From positions 558,001 to 622,000 of the forward strand of contig CANTAL010000137.1 in assembly GCA_947650365.1 (NCBI GenBank): 64,000 nt of DNA, in the 5' to 3' direction. How positions within the stretch are numbered: the stretch's first letter is position 1; the number at the start of each line of letters is the position of its first letter. The position numbers and the translations under genes were made by a program. This document shows positions 1-12,279 of this stretch, one piece after another. This stretch comes from Chamaelirium japonicum. Its lineage: Eukaryota; Streptophyta; Magnoliopsida; Liliales; Melanthiaceae. The notes below the pieces were generated by a model that searched no databases, was not told the origin of the DNA, and saw only the letters and a list, made by a program, of their open reading frames with translations.

Positions 1-930
1 AGAACAGATCGTGCGAATGAATTAGAATGGATCGTACGAATGAATTAGAATGGATCGTGCGAATGAATTATAATGGATCGTACGAATAAATTAGAATGGA
101 TACATTTGTGCGAATGAATTAGAATGGATCGTACGAATGAATTAGAATGGATCGTAGGAATGAATTAGAATGGATCGTACGAATGAATTAGAATAGATCG
201 TGCGAATGAATTAGAATGGATCGTACGAATGAATTAGAATGGATTGTATGAAAGAATTAGAATGGATCATACGAATGAATTAGAATGGATCGTGCGAATG
301 AATTAGAATGGATCGTACGAATGAATTAGAATGGATACATTTGTGCGAATGAATTAGAATGGATCGTACGAATGAATTAGAATGGATCGTATGAATAAAT
401 TAGAATGGATCGTACGAATGAAATAGAATGGATCGTACGAATGGATTAGAATGGATCGTACGAATGAATTAAAATGGATCGTACGAATGAATTAGAATGG
501 ATCTTACGAATGAATTAGAATGGATCGTACGAATGAATTAGAATGGATCGTACGAATGAATTAGAATGGATCGTACGAATGAATTAGAATGGATACATTC
601 GTGCGAATGAATTAGAATGGATCGGACGAATGAATTAGAATGGATTGTACGAATCAATTAAAATGGATAGTTCGAATGAATTAGAATGGATCGTACGAAT
701 AAATTAGAATGGATACATACGTCCGAATGAATTAGAATGGATCATACGAATGAGTAAGAATGGATCGTACGAATGAAATAGAATAGATTGTACGAATGAA
801 TTAGAATGGATCCTATGAATGAATTAGAATGGATCGTGTGAAAGAATTAGAATGGGTTGTATGAATGAATTAGAATGGATCGTATGAATGAATTAGAATG
901 GATCGTGCGAATGAATTCGAATGGATCGTA
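1..930 (+). repeat. Satellite block, direct
   Basis: About 40 monomers in + orientation. The 28-bp forms at 98, 333, 591 and 711 set the 28 + 23n spacing. Near 741-800 the ordered variants GAGTAAG then GAAATAG occur, followed by a GTGTGAAAG unit. It ends in GAATTCGAATGGATCGTA at an inversion junction. Confidence 0.95.
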
Positions 931-1460
931 CGAATTCATTCTAATTTATTCATACAATCCATTCTAATTCTTTCACACGATCCATTCTAATTCATTCGTA
1001 CGTTCCATTCTAATTCATTAGCACGATCCATGCTAATTCATTCGTTCGATCAATTCTAATTCATTAGCACGATCCATTCTAATTCATTCGTACGATCCAT
1101 TCTAATTCATTCGCACGATCCATTCTAATTCATTCATAGGATCCATTCTAATTCATTCATACGATCTATTCTAATTCTTTCGCACGAATGTATCCATTCT
1201 AATTCATTCGCACAAATGTATCCATTCTAATTCATTCGTACGATCCATTCTAATTCATTCGTACGATCCATTCTAATTCATTCATACGATCTATTCTAAT
1301 TCATTCATACAATCCATTCTAATTCTTTCACACGATCCATTCTAATTCATTCGTACGATCCATTCTAATTCATTCGCACAATTCATTCTATTTTATTCGT
1401 ACGATCCATTCTTACTCATTCGTATGATCCAATCTAATTCATTCGCACGAATGTATCCAT
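931..1460 (-). repeat. Satellite block, inverted
   Basis: It starts CGAATTCATTCTAATT, the junction also seen near 6524, 19368, 23045 and 58338. It holds the landmark CGTTCCATTCTAATTCATTA at 1001 and ends at GTATCCAT next to AATGGATCAT. Confidence 0.93.
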
Positions 1461-1630
1461 AATGGATCATACAAATGAGTAAGAATGGATCGTACGAATG
1501 AAATAGAATGGATTGTGCGAATGAATTAGAATGGACCGTACGAATGAATTTGACGTACGAATGAATTAGAATGGATACATTCGTGCGAATAAATTAGAAT
1601 GGATCATACGAATGAGTAAGAATGGATCGT
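1461..1630 (+). repeat. Short direct block with a shortened monomer
   Basis: Two GAGTAAG units flank a monomer that lacks about six bases (GAATTTGACGTACG near 1546-1560). The block and both its junctions recur at 25890-26059 at a constant offset of 24,429 bp. Confidence 0.92.
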
Positions 1631-2997
1631 CATTCTAATTCATTCGTATGATCCATTCTAATTCATTTGTATCCAATCTATTTCATTCGCACGATCCGTT
1701 CTAATTCATTCGCGCACTCTATTCTAATTCATTCGTACGATCCATTCTAATTCATTCGTACGATCCATTCTAATTCATTCATACAATCCATTCTAATTTA
1801 TTCGCACGAATGTATCGATTCTAATTCATTCGTACGATGCATTCTAATTCATTCGCACAATCTATTCTAATTCATTCATACGATCCATTCTAATTCATTT
1901 GCACGAATGTATCCATTCTAATTCATTCATACGATCTATTCTACTTCATTCGTACTATCCGTTCTAATTTACTCATACGATCCATTCTAATTCATTCATA
2001 CGATCCAGTCTAATTCATTTGCATGAATATATCCATTCTAATTCATTCGTACGATCCATTCTAATTCCTTCGTACGATCCATTCTAATTCCTTCGTACGA
2101 TCCATTCTATTTCATTCGTATGATCCATTCTAATTCCTTCGTACGATCCATTCTAATTCCTTCGTATCCATTCTAATTCACTCATACGATCCATTCTAAT
2201 TCATTCGTACGATCCATTCTAATTCATTCATACCATCCATTCTAATTCATTCGCACGAATGTATCCATTCTAATCCATTCGTACGATCCATTCTAATCCA
2301 TTCGTACGATCCATTCTAATTCATTCGCATGAATGTAACCATTCTAATTCATTCATTTGATCCATTCTAATTCATTCGTACGATCTATTCTAATTCATTC
2401 GTCCGATCCATTCTAATTCATTCGCACGAATGTATCCATTCTAATTCATTCGTACGATCCATTCTAATTCATTCGTAAGATCCATTCTAATTCATTCGTA
2501 CGATCCATTCTAATTCATTCGTACGATCCATTCTAATTCATTCGCACGAATGTATCCATTCTAGTTCATTCGTACCATCCATTCTAGTTCATTCGTACGA
2601 TCCATTCTAATTCATTCGTACGATCCATTCTAACTCATTCGTATGATCCATTCTAATTAATTCGTATGATGCATTCTAATTCATTCGTATGATCCATTCT
2701 AATTCATTCATACAATCCATTCTAATTCATTCGCACGAATGTATCCGTTCTAATTAATTCTTACGATCCATTCTAATTCATTCGTATGATCCATTCGTAT
2801 CCATTCGCACGATCCAGTCTAATCGATTCGCACGATCCATTCTAATTCATTCGCACGAATGTATCCATTCTAATTCATTCGTACGATCCATTCTAATTCA
2901 TTAATATGATCCATTCTAATTCATTCGTACGATCCATTCTAATTCATATGCACAAAGGTATCCATTCTAATTCATTTGTACGATCCATTCTAATTCA
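1631..2997 (-). repeat. Satellite block, inverted
   Basis: Monomers are inverted and include several CCTTCG units (2066-2165). The landmark CATATGCACAAAGGTA lies at 2945-2960. The block ends TAATTCA against GGATCGTACG, a junction shared with 17707 and 26497. Confidence 0.93.
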
Positions 2998-4503
2998 GGA
3001 TCGTACGAATGAATTAGAATAGATACATTCGTGCGAATGAATTAGAATTGATCATACGAATGAATTAGAATGGATCATGCGAATGAATTAGAATGGATCG
3101 TACGAATGAATTAGAATGGATCGTACGAATGAACTAGAATGGATACATTTGTGCAAATGAATTAGAATGGATCGTACGAATGAATTAGAATGGATCGTAC
3201 GAATGGATTAGAATGGATCATATGAATGAATTAGAATGGATCGTGCGAATGAATTAGAATGGATCGAACAAATGAATTAGAATGGATCGAACGAATGAAT
3301 TAGAATGGATATATTCGAGCGAATGAATTAGAATAGATTATAGGAATGAATTAGAATGGATCATACGAATGAATTAGAATGGATCGTACGAACGAATTAG
3401 AATGGATCGTACGAACGAATTAGAATGGATCGTAGGAATGAATTAGAATGGATACATTCGAGCGAATGAATTAGAATGGATCGTACGAATGAATTAGAAT
3501 TGATCATAGGAATGAATTAGAATGGATCGTGCAAACGAATTAGAATGGATACATTCGTGCGAATGAATTAGAATGGATCGAGCGAATGAATTAGAATGGA
3601 TCGTACGAATGAATTAGAATAGATATATTTAAACGAATAAATTAGAATGGATCATACGAATGAATTAGAATGGATCGTACGAATGAATTAGAATGGATAG
3701 TGCGAATGAATTAGAATCGATCGTACGAATGAATTAAAATAGATCGTACGAATAAATTGGATCGTACGAATGAATTAGAATGGATCGTACGAATGAATTT
3801 AAATGGATAGATTCGAGCGAATAAATTAGAATAGATCGTAGAATGAATTAGAATGGATCGTACGAATGAATTAGAATGGATACAGTTGTGAGAATGAATT
3901 AGAATGGATCGTACGAATAAATTAGAATGCATCGTATGAAAGAATTAGAATGGATATATTCGTGCGAATGAATTAGAATGGATCGTACGAATGAATTAGA
4001 CTGGATCGTACGAATGAATTTGAATGGATACATTTGTGCAAATGAAGCTAAATGGATTGTATGAATGAATTACAATGGATCGTACGGATGAATTAGAATG
4101 GATCGTACGAATGAATTAGAATAGCTCATACGAATGAATTAGAATAAATCGTATTGATGAATTAGAATGGTTACATTCGTGCGAATGAATTAGAATAGAT
4201 CGTACGAATGAATTAGAATGGATCGTACGAATAAATTAGAATGGATCGTGGGAATGAATTAGAATGGATCGTACGAATGAATTAGAATGGATCCACCGAA
4301 TGAGTTAGAATGGATCATACAAATGAATTAGAATGGATTGTACGAATGAATTAGAATGGATTGTGCAAATGAATTAGAATGGATCGTATGAATGAATAAG
4401 AATGGATCGTACGAATGAATTAGAATGGATCGTTCGAATGAATTAGCATGAATCGTACGAATGTATTAGAATGAATCGTACGAATGAATTAGAATGAATC
4501 GTA
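2998..4503 (+). repeat. Satellite block, direct
   Basis: A diverse direct block with 28-bp variants carrying ATTCGAGCG and TTTGTGC, and several single-base losses (for example near 3840). A chance open frame lies on the opposite strand at 3711-3932. Confidence 0.93.
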
Positions 4504-4831
4504 CGATCCATTCTAATTCAATCGTCTGATCCATTCTAATTCATTCGCATGAATGTATCCATTCTAATTCATTCATACAATCCATTCTATTTTATTCGTA
4601 CGATCCATTCTTACTCATTCGTATGATCCATTCAAATTCATTCGTATGATCCATTCTAATTCATTCGTACGATCCATTCTAATTCATTCATACGATCCAT
4701 TCTAATTCATTCGCACGATCCATTCTAATTCATTCATACGATCCATTCTAATTCATTCATACGATCCATTCTAATTCATTCCTACAATCCATTCTAATTC
4801 ATTCGCCCGATCCATTTTAATTCATTCATAC

Positions 4832-4867
4832 GATCCATTCTATTCGAATGGATCATGCGATCCATTC
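4832..4867. repeat. Compound hairpin, first copy
   Basis: GATCCATTC, TATTC, GAATGGATC, ATGC, GATCCATTC in a row. The middle arm can pair with either outer arm (9-bp stems, loops of 5 or 4). It represents a 13-bp inverted fragment inside an inverted block. Confidence 0.9.
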
Positions 4868-5650
4868 GAATTCATTCGCACGATCCATTCTAATTCATTC
4901 ATACGATCCATTCTAATTCATTCATACAAAGCATTCTAATTCTTTCACACGATCCATTCTAATTCATTCGTACGATCCATTCTAATTCATTCGTACAATC
5001 CATTCTATTTCATTTGTACGATCCATTCAAACTCATTCGTATGATCCATTCTAATTCATTCGTACGATCCATTCTAATTCATTTGTACGATCCATTCTAA
5101 TTCATTCGTACAATCCATTCTATTTCATTCGTACGATCCATTCTTACTCATTCGTACGATCTATTCTAATTCTTTCGCACGAATGTATCCATTCTAATTC
5201 ATTCGCACGAATGTATCCATTCTAATTCATTCGTACGATCCATTCTAATTCATTCGTACGATCCATTCGAATTCATTCACACGATCCATTCTAATTCATT
5301 CATATGATCCATTCTAATTCATTCATACAATCCATTCTAATTCTTTCACACGATCCATTCTAATTCATTCGTACGATCCATTCTAATTCATTCGTACAAT
5401 CCATTCTATTTCATTCGTACGATCCATTCTTACTCATTCGTATGATCCATTCTAATTCATTCGTACGATCCATTCTAATTCATTCGTACGATCCATTCTA
5501 ATTCATTCGTACGATCCATTCTAATTCATTCGCAAGATCCATTCTAATTCATTCATACGATCCATTCTAATTTATTCATATGATCCATTCTAATTCATTC
5601 CTACAATCCATTCTAATTCATTCGCCCGATCCATTCTAATTCATTCATAC

Positions 5651-5686
5651 GATCCATTCTATTCGAATGGATCATGCGATCCATTC
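5651..5686. repeat. Compound hairpin, second copy
   Basis: Sequence identical to the copy at 4832, 819 bp away, and part of a local tandem duplication. Confidence 0.9.
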
Positions 5687-6052
5687 GAATTCATTCGCAC
5701 GATCCATTCTAATTCATTCATACGATCCATTCTAATTCATTCATACAATGCATTCTAATTCTTTCACACGATCCATTCTAATTCATTCGTACAATCCATT
5801 CTATTTCATTTGTACGATCCATTCTTACTCATTCGTATGATCCATTCTAATTCATTCGTACGATCCATTCTAATTCATTTGTACGATCCATTCTAATTCA
5901 TTCGTACAATCCATTCTATTTCATTCGTACGATCCATTCTTACTCATTCGTATAATCCATTCTAATTCATTCGCACGAATGTATCCATTCTAATTCATTC
6001 ATACAATCCATTCTAATTCATTCCGTACGATCCATTCTAATTCATTCGTACG

Positions 6053-6523
6053 ATCGTACGAATGAATTGGAATGGATCGTACGAATGAATTAGAATAGAT
6101 TGTTCGAATGAATTAGAATGGATCGTACGAATGAATTAGAATGGATTGTACGAATGAATTAGAATGGATCCTACGAATGAGTAAGAATGGATCGTACTAA
6201 TGAAATAGAATAGATTGTACGAATGAATTAGAATGGATCCTACGAATGAGTAAGAATGGATCGTATGAATGAATTAGAATGGATCATACGAATGAATTAG
6301 AATGGATCGTACGAATAAATTAGAATGGATACATTCGTCCGAATGAATTGGAATGGATCATACGAATGAGTAAGAATGGATCGTACGAATGAAATAGAAT
6401 AGATTGTACGAATGAATTAGAATGGATCCTACGAATGAATTAGAATGGATCGTATGAATGAATTAGAATGGATCGTATGAATGAATTAGAATGGATCGTG
6501 CGAATGAATTCGAATGGATCGTA
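6053..6523 (+). repeat. Satellite block, direct
   Basis: It holds three GAGTAAG units, two of them followed directly by GAAATAG, and a 28-bp form with ATTCGTCCG near 6331. The run into the 6524 junction parallels 711-930 and 19150-19367. Confidence 0.93.
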
Positions 6524-8180
6524 CGAATTCATTCTAATTCATTCATACAATCCATTCTAATTCTTTCGCACGATCCATTCTAATTCATTTGTACGTTCCA
6601 TTCTAATTCATTAGCACAATCCATGCTAATTCATTCGTTCAATCAATTCTAATTCATTAGCACGATCCATTCTAATTTATTCGTACGATCCATTCTAATT
6701 CATTCGCACGATCCATTCTAATTCATTCATAGGATCCATTCTAATTCATTCATACGATCTATTCTAATTCTTTCGCACGAATGTATCCATTCTAATTCAT
6801 TCGCACGAATGTATCCATTCTAATTCATTTGTACGATCCATTCTAATTCATTCGTACGATCCATTCTAATTCATTCGTACGATCCATTCTAATTCATTCT
6901 TACGATCTATTCTAATTCATTCATACAATCCATTCTAATTCTTTCACACGATCCATTCTAATTCATTCGTACGATCCATTCTAATTCATTCGCACAATCC
7001 ATTCTATTTCATTCGTACGATCCATTCTTACTCATTGGTATGATCCATTCTAATTCATTCGCATGAATGTATCCATTCTAATTCATTCGTACGAATCCAT
7101 TCTAATTCATTCGTACAATCCATTCTATTTCATTCGCACGATCCATTCTTACTCATTCGTATGATCCATTCTAATTCATTCGCACAAATGTATCCATTCT
7201 AAATCATTCGTACGATCCATTCTAATTCATTCGTACGATCCATTCTAAATCATTCGTACAATCCATTCTATTTCATTTGTACGATCAATTCTAATTCATT
7301 AGCACGATCCATTCTAATTCATTCGTACGATCCATTCAAATTCATTCACACGATCCATTCTAATTCATTCGTACAATCCATTCTATTTCATTCGTACGAT
7401 CCATTCTTACTCATTTGTATGATCTATTCTAATTCATTCGCACGATTGTATCCATTCTAATTCATTCGTACGATCCATTCTAATTCATTCATACAATCTA
7501 TTCTAATTCTTTCACACGATCCATTCTAATTCATTCGTACGATCCATTCTAATTCATTCGTACGATCCATTCTAATTCATTCGTACAATCCATTCTATTT
7601 CATTCGTACGATCCATTCTTACTCATTCGTATGATCCATTCTAATTCATTCGCACGAATGTATCCATTCTAATTCATTCGTACGATCCATTATAATTCAT
7701 TCGTACGATCCATTCTAATTCATTCAGACAATCCATTCTAATTCATTTATACAATCCATTCTAATTCATTCGCACGATCCATTTGAATTCATTCACACGA
7801 TCCATTCTAATTCATTCATACGATCCATTCTAATTCATTCGCACGATCCATTCGAATTCATTCACACGATCCATTCTAATTCATTCGCACGAATGTATCC
7901 ATTCTAATTAATTAGTATGATCCATTCTAATTCATTCGTACAATCCATTCTTATTCCTTCGTACGATCCATTCTAATTCATTAATTCATTCTTACGATCC
8001 ATTCAAATTCATTCGCACAATCTATTCTAATTCATTCATACGATCCATTCTAATTCATTCGTACGATCCATTCTAATTCATTCATACGATCCATTCTAAT
8101 TCATTCGCACGAATGTATCCATTCTAATTCATTCGTACGATCCATTCTAATTCATTCGTACAATCCATTCTATTTTATTC
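6524..8180 (-). repeat. Satellite block, inverted
   Basis: It begins with the CGAATTCATTC junction and CGTTCCATTC at 6594, as in the 931 block. The inverted cassette TATTTCATTC then TTACTCATTC recurs four or more times. It ends TATTTTATTCGTAC against GAATGAATTAG. Confidence 0.93.
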
Positions 8181-8694
8181 GTACGAATGAATTAGAATGG
8201 ATATATTCATGCAAATGAATTAGAATGGATCATACGAATGAGTAAGAATGCATCGTATGAATGAAATAGAATGGATCGTATGAAGGAATTAGAATGGATC
8301 ATACGAATGAATTAGAATGGATCGTATGAACGAATTAGAATGGATCGTGTGAAAGAATTAGAATGGATTGAATTAGAATGGATCGTACAAATGAGTAAGA
8401 ATGGATCGTACGAATGAAATAGAATGGATTGTATTAGAATGTATCGTACGAATGAATTAGAATGGATTGAATTAGAATGTATCGTACGAATGAGTAAGAA
8501 TGGATCTTACGAATGAAATAGAATGGATTGTACGAATGAATTAGAATGGATCGTACGAATGAATTAGAATGGATCGTGTGAAAGAATTAGAATGGATTGT
8601 ATGAATGAATTAGAATGGATCGTATGAATGAATTAGAATAGATCGTACGAATGAAATAGAATGGATCGTACGTATCAATTAGAATGGATACATT
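8181..8694 (+). repeat. Satellite block, direct
   Basis: It contains partial monomers: near 8368, 8433 and 8464 GGATTG or GGATTGTA runs straight into AATTAGAATG or TTAGAATG, skipping the usual spacer. It ends at GATACATTC next to CAATTCATAC. Confidence 0.92.
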
Positions 8695-9050
8695 CCAATT
8701 CATACATACAATCTATTCTAATTCATTCGTATGATCCATTCTAATTCATTCATACAATCCATTCTATTTCATTCGTACGATCCATTCTTACTCATTCGTC
8801 TGATCCATTCTAATTCATTCGTACGATCCATTCTAATTCATTCGTACGATCTATTCTAATTCATTCATACGATCAATTCTAATTCATTCATACAATCCAT
8901 TCTAATTCTTTCACACGATCCATTCTAATTCATTCGTACGATCCATTCTGATTCATTCGTGCAATCCATTCTATTTCATTCGTACGATCCATTCTTACTC
9001 ATTCGTACGATCCATTCTAATTCATTCACGCGAATGTATCCATTCGTACG
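8695..9050 (-). repeat. Satellite block, inverted
   Basis: It carries two inverted GAAATAG/GAGTAAG cassettes and ends with a 28-bp unit, GAATGTATCCATTCGTACG, where orientation flips. A near copy of this junction lies at 15878. Confidence 0.92.
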
Positions 9051-10176
9051 AATGAATTAGAATAGATTGTACGAATGAATTAGAATGGATCGTACGAATG
9101 AATTAGAATGGATCGTACGAAGGAATTAGAATGGATTGTACGAATGAATTAGAATGGATCGTACGAATGAATTAGAATGGATCGTACGAAGGAATTAGAA
9201 TGGATCGTACGAATGAATTAGAATGGATATATTCGTGCAAATGAATTAGAATGGATCGTATGAATGTATTAGAATGGATCGTATGAGTGAATTAGAATGG
9301 ATCGTACGAATGAATTAGAATGGATCGTATGAATGAATAAGAATGGATACATTCGTGTGAATGAATTAGAATGGATCGTATGAATGAATTAGAATAGATT
9401 TTGTGAATGAACTAGAACTGATCGTACGAATGAATTAGAATGGATACATTCGTGCGAATGAATTAGAATGGATTGTATGAATGAATTAGAATGGATCGTA
9501 CGAATGAATTAGAATGGATCGTATGAGTGAATTAGAATGGATACGAAGGAATTTGAATGGAACATACGAATGAAATAGAATGGATCGTACGAAGGAATTA
9601 GAATGGATCGTACGAAGGAATTAGAATGGATCGTACGATTGAATTAGAATGGATATATTCGTACAAATGAATTAGAATGGATCGTATGAATGAATTAGAA
9701 TGGATCGTATGAGTGAATTAGAATGGATAGTACGAATGAAGTAGAATGGATCGTATGAATGAATTAGAATGGATACATCCGTGCGAATGAATTAGAATGG
9801 ATCGTATGAATGAATTAGAATAGATTGAGCGAATGAATTAGAATGGATCGTACGAATGAATTAGAATGGATACATTCGTGCGAATAAATTAGAATGGATT
9901 GTATGAATGAATTAGAATGGATCGTACGAATGAATTAGAATGGATCGTACGAATGAATTAGAATAGATTGCGCGAATGAATTAGAATGGATCGTACGAAT
10001 GAATTAGAATGGATCGTACGAAGGAATTACAACGGATCGTACGAATGAATTAGAATGGATCGTACGAATGAATTAGAATGGATCGTACGAATGAATTAGA
10101 ATGGATCGTACGATTGAATTAGAATGGATCATACGAATGAGTAAGAATGGATCGTATGAATGAATTAGATTGGATC
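9051..10176 (+). repeat. Satellite block, direct, GAAGGAATTAG-rich
   Basis: Many monomers have GAAGGAATTAG instead of GAATGAATTAG, and several have GAGTGAATTAG. The left part parallels the block at 15879-16242. Confidence 0.93.
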
Positions 10177-10203
10177 GTACGATCCATTCTAATTCATTAG
10201 CTT
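10177..10203 (-). repeat. Single inverted monomer
   Basis: One inverted unit, GTACGATCCATTCTAATTC plus ATTAGC, sits between two direct blocks. Confidence 0.85.
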
Positions 10204-10476
10204 GGATCGTGCTAATGAATTAGAATGGAATATACGAATGAATTAGAATGGATCGTAGAATGGATTGTACGAATGAATTAGAATGGATTGTACGAATGAA
10301 TTAGAATCGATTGTACGAATGAAATAGAATGGATTCTACGAATGAATAAGAATGGATTGTACGAATGAATTAGAATGGATCATACGAATGAGTAAGAATG
10401 GATCGTATGAATGAATTAGATTGGATCGTATGAATGAATTAGAATGGATCGTGCGAATGAATTAGAATGGATCGTA
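10204..10476 (+). repeat. Satellite block, direct
   Basis: Twelve or so direct monomers with a truncated one near 10253 (GATCGTAGAATGG). It ends at ATCGTACCGTACGATCC, where two CGTA copies abut. Confidence 0.9.
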
Positions 10477-10586
10477 CCGTACGATCCATTCTAATTCATT
10501 CGCACGATCTATTCTAATTCATTCGCATAATCTATTCTAATTAACTCGTACGATCCATTCTAATTCATTCGCACGATCCATTCTAA
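10477..10586 (-). repeat. Short inverted block
   Basis: Five inverted units. The right end is the centre of a perfect 24-bp palindrome. Confidence 0.9.
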
Positions 10587-10598
10587 TTAGAATGGATC
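10575..10598. repeat. Perfect 24-bp palindrome at an orientation switch
   Basis: GATCCATTCTAA is followed directly by its reverse complement, TTAGAATGGATC, with no spacer. Orientation changes from inverted to direct at its centre. Confidence 0.92.
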
Positions 10599-11428
10599 AT
10601 ACGAATGAATTAGAATGGATCGTATGAATGAATTAGATTGGATCGTATGAATGAATTAGAATGGATCGTGCGAATGAATTAGAATGGATCGTACGAAGGA
10701 ATTAGAATGGATCGTACGAATGAATTAGAATAGATCGTGCGAATGAATTAGAATGGATCGTGCGAATGAATTAAGATGGATCGTAGGAATGAATTAGATT
10801 GGATCGTATGAATGAATTAGAATGGATCGTACGAAGGAATTAGAATGGATCGTACAAAGGAAGTAGAATGGATCGTACGAAGGAATTAGAATGGATCGTA
10901 CGAAGGAATTAGAATGGATCGTACGAATGAATTAGAATGGATCATACGAATAAATTAGAATGGATCATATGAATGAATTATAATGGATCGTGCGAATGCA
11001 TTAGAATGGATCGTACGAATGAATTAGAATGGAAGGAATTAGAATGGATCGTACGAAGGAATTAGAATGGATCGTACGAATGAATTAGAGTGGATCGTAC
11101 GAATGAATTAAAATGGATCGTACGAATGAATTGGAATGGATCGTACGAATGAATTGGAATGAATCTTGGAATGGATCGTACAAATGAAGTAGAATGGATC
11201 GTGCATATGAATTAGAATGAATCGTACGAATGAATTAGAATGGATCTTACGAATGAATTAGAATGGATCGTGTGAAAGAATTAGAATGGATTGTACGAAT
11301 GAATTAGAATGGTCGTACGAATGAATTAGAATGGATCGTATGAATGAATTAGAATGGATCGTACGAATGAGTGAGAATGGATCGTACGAATGAATTAGAA
11401 TGGATCGTACGAATGAAATAGAATGGAT
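10587..11428 (+). repeat. Satellite block, direct
   Basis: Rich in GAAGGAATTAG units, with three TTGGAATGG variants near 11130-11170. A chance open frame lies on the opposite strand at 11258-11446. Confidence 0.92.
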
Positions 11429-11488
11429 TCGCACGAATGTATCCATTCTAAATCATTCGTATGATCCATTCTAATTAACTAGCACGAT
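11429..11488 (-). repeat. Short inverted block
   Basis: Two to three units beginning with an inverted 28-bp form (CGCACGAATGTATCC). It ends at GCACGATCGTACG. Confidence 0.88.
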
Positions 11489-12279
11489 CGTACGAATTAA
11501 TTAGAATGGATCGTGCGAATGAATTTGAAAAGATCGTGCGAATGAATTAGAATGGATATATTCGTGCAAATGAATTAGAATGGATCGTACAAATGAATTA
11601 GAATGGATCGTTTTAGTGAATTAGAATGGATACGAAGGAATTAGAATGGATCGTACGAAGAAATTAGAATGGATCGTACGAATGAAATAGAATGGATTGT
11701 GCGAATGAATTAGAATGGATCGTACGAATGAATTAGAATGGATACATTCGTGCGAATGAATTAGAATGGATCATACGAATGAGTAAGAATGGATCGTACG
11801 AATGAAATAGAATGGATTATACAAATGAATTAGAATGGATACATTCATGCGAATGAATTAGAATGGATCGTATGTACGAATGAATTAGAATGGATACATT
11901 CGTGCGAATGAATTAGAATTGATCGTACGAATAAATTAGAATGGATCGTACGAATGAATTAGAATGGATCGTACGATTGAATTAGAATGGATACATTCGT
12001 GCGAATGAATTAGAATGGATACATTCGTGCGAAAGAATTAGAATAGATCGTATGAATGAATTAGAATGGATCCTATGAATGAATTAGAATGGATCGTGCG
12101 AATGAATTAGAATGGATCGTACGAATGAATTAGAATGGATCGTGCTAATGAATTAGAATTGATCGAACAAATGAATTAGCATGGATCGTGCTAATGAATT
12201 AGAATGGAACGTACAAATGAATTAGAATGGATCGTGTGAAAGAATTAGAAAGGATTGTATGAATAAATTAGAATGAATT
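11489..12279 (+). repeat. Satellite block, direct
   Basis: It contains many 28-bp forms, two of them close together at 11990 and 12018, and units reading GTGCTAATG and GATCGAACAAATG that recur near 23980, 27510 and 28220. Confidence 0.92.

Larger units (their letters stand above)
4504..6052 (-). repeat. Inverted block with an 819-bp internal tandem duplication
   Basis: Two compound hairpins, at 4832-4867 and 5651-5686, are 819 bp apart and their flanks match (for example CTACAATCC then CGCCCGATCC before each). The block therefore contains a tandem duplication of about 0.8 kb. It ends at CGTACGATCGTACG near 6048-6060. Confidence 0.92.

Noticed and set aside
3711..3932. 73-codon open frame on the - strand
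   Set aside because: Pure translation of inverted satellite monomers with the 23-residue period; no start context or domain.
11258..11446. 62-codon open frame on the - strand
   Set aside because: Satellite-derived, same residue pattern as other chance frames.
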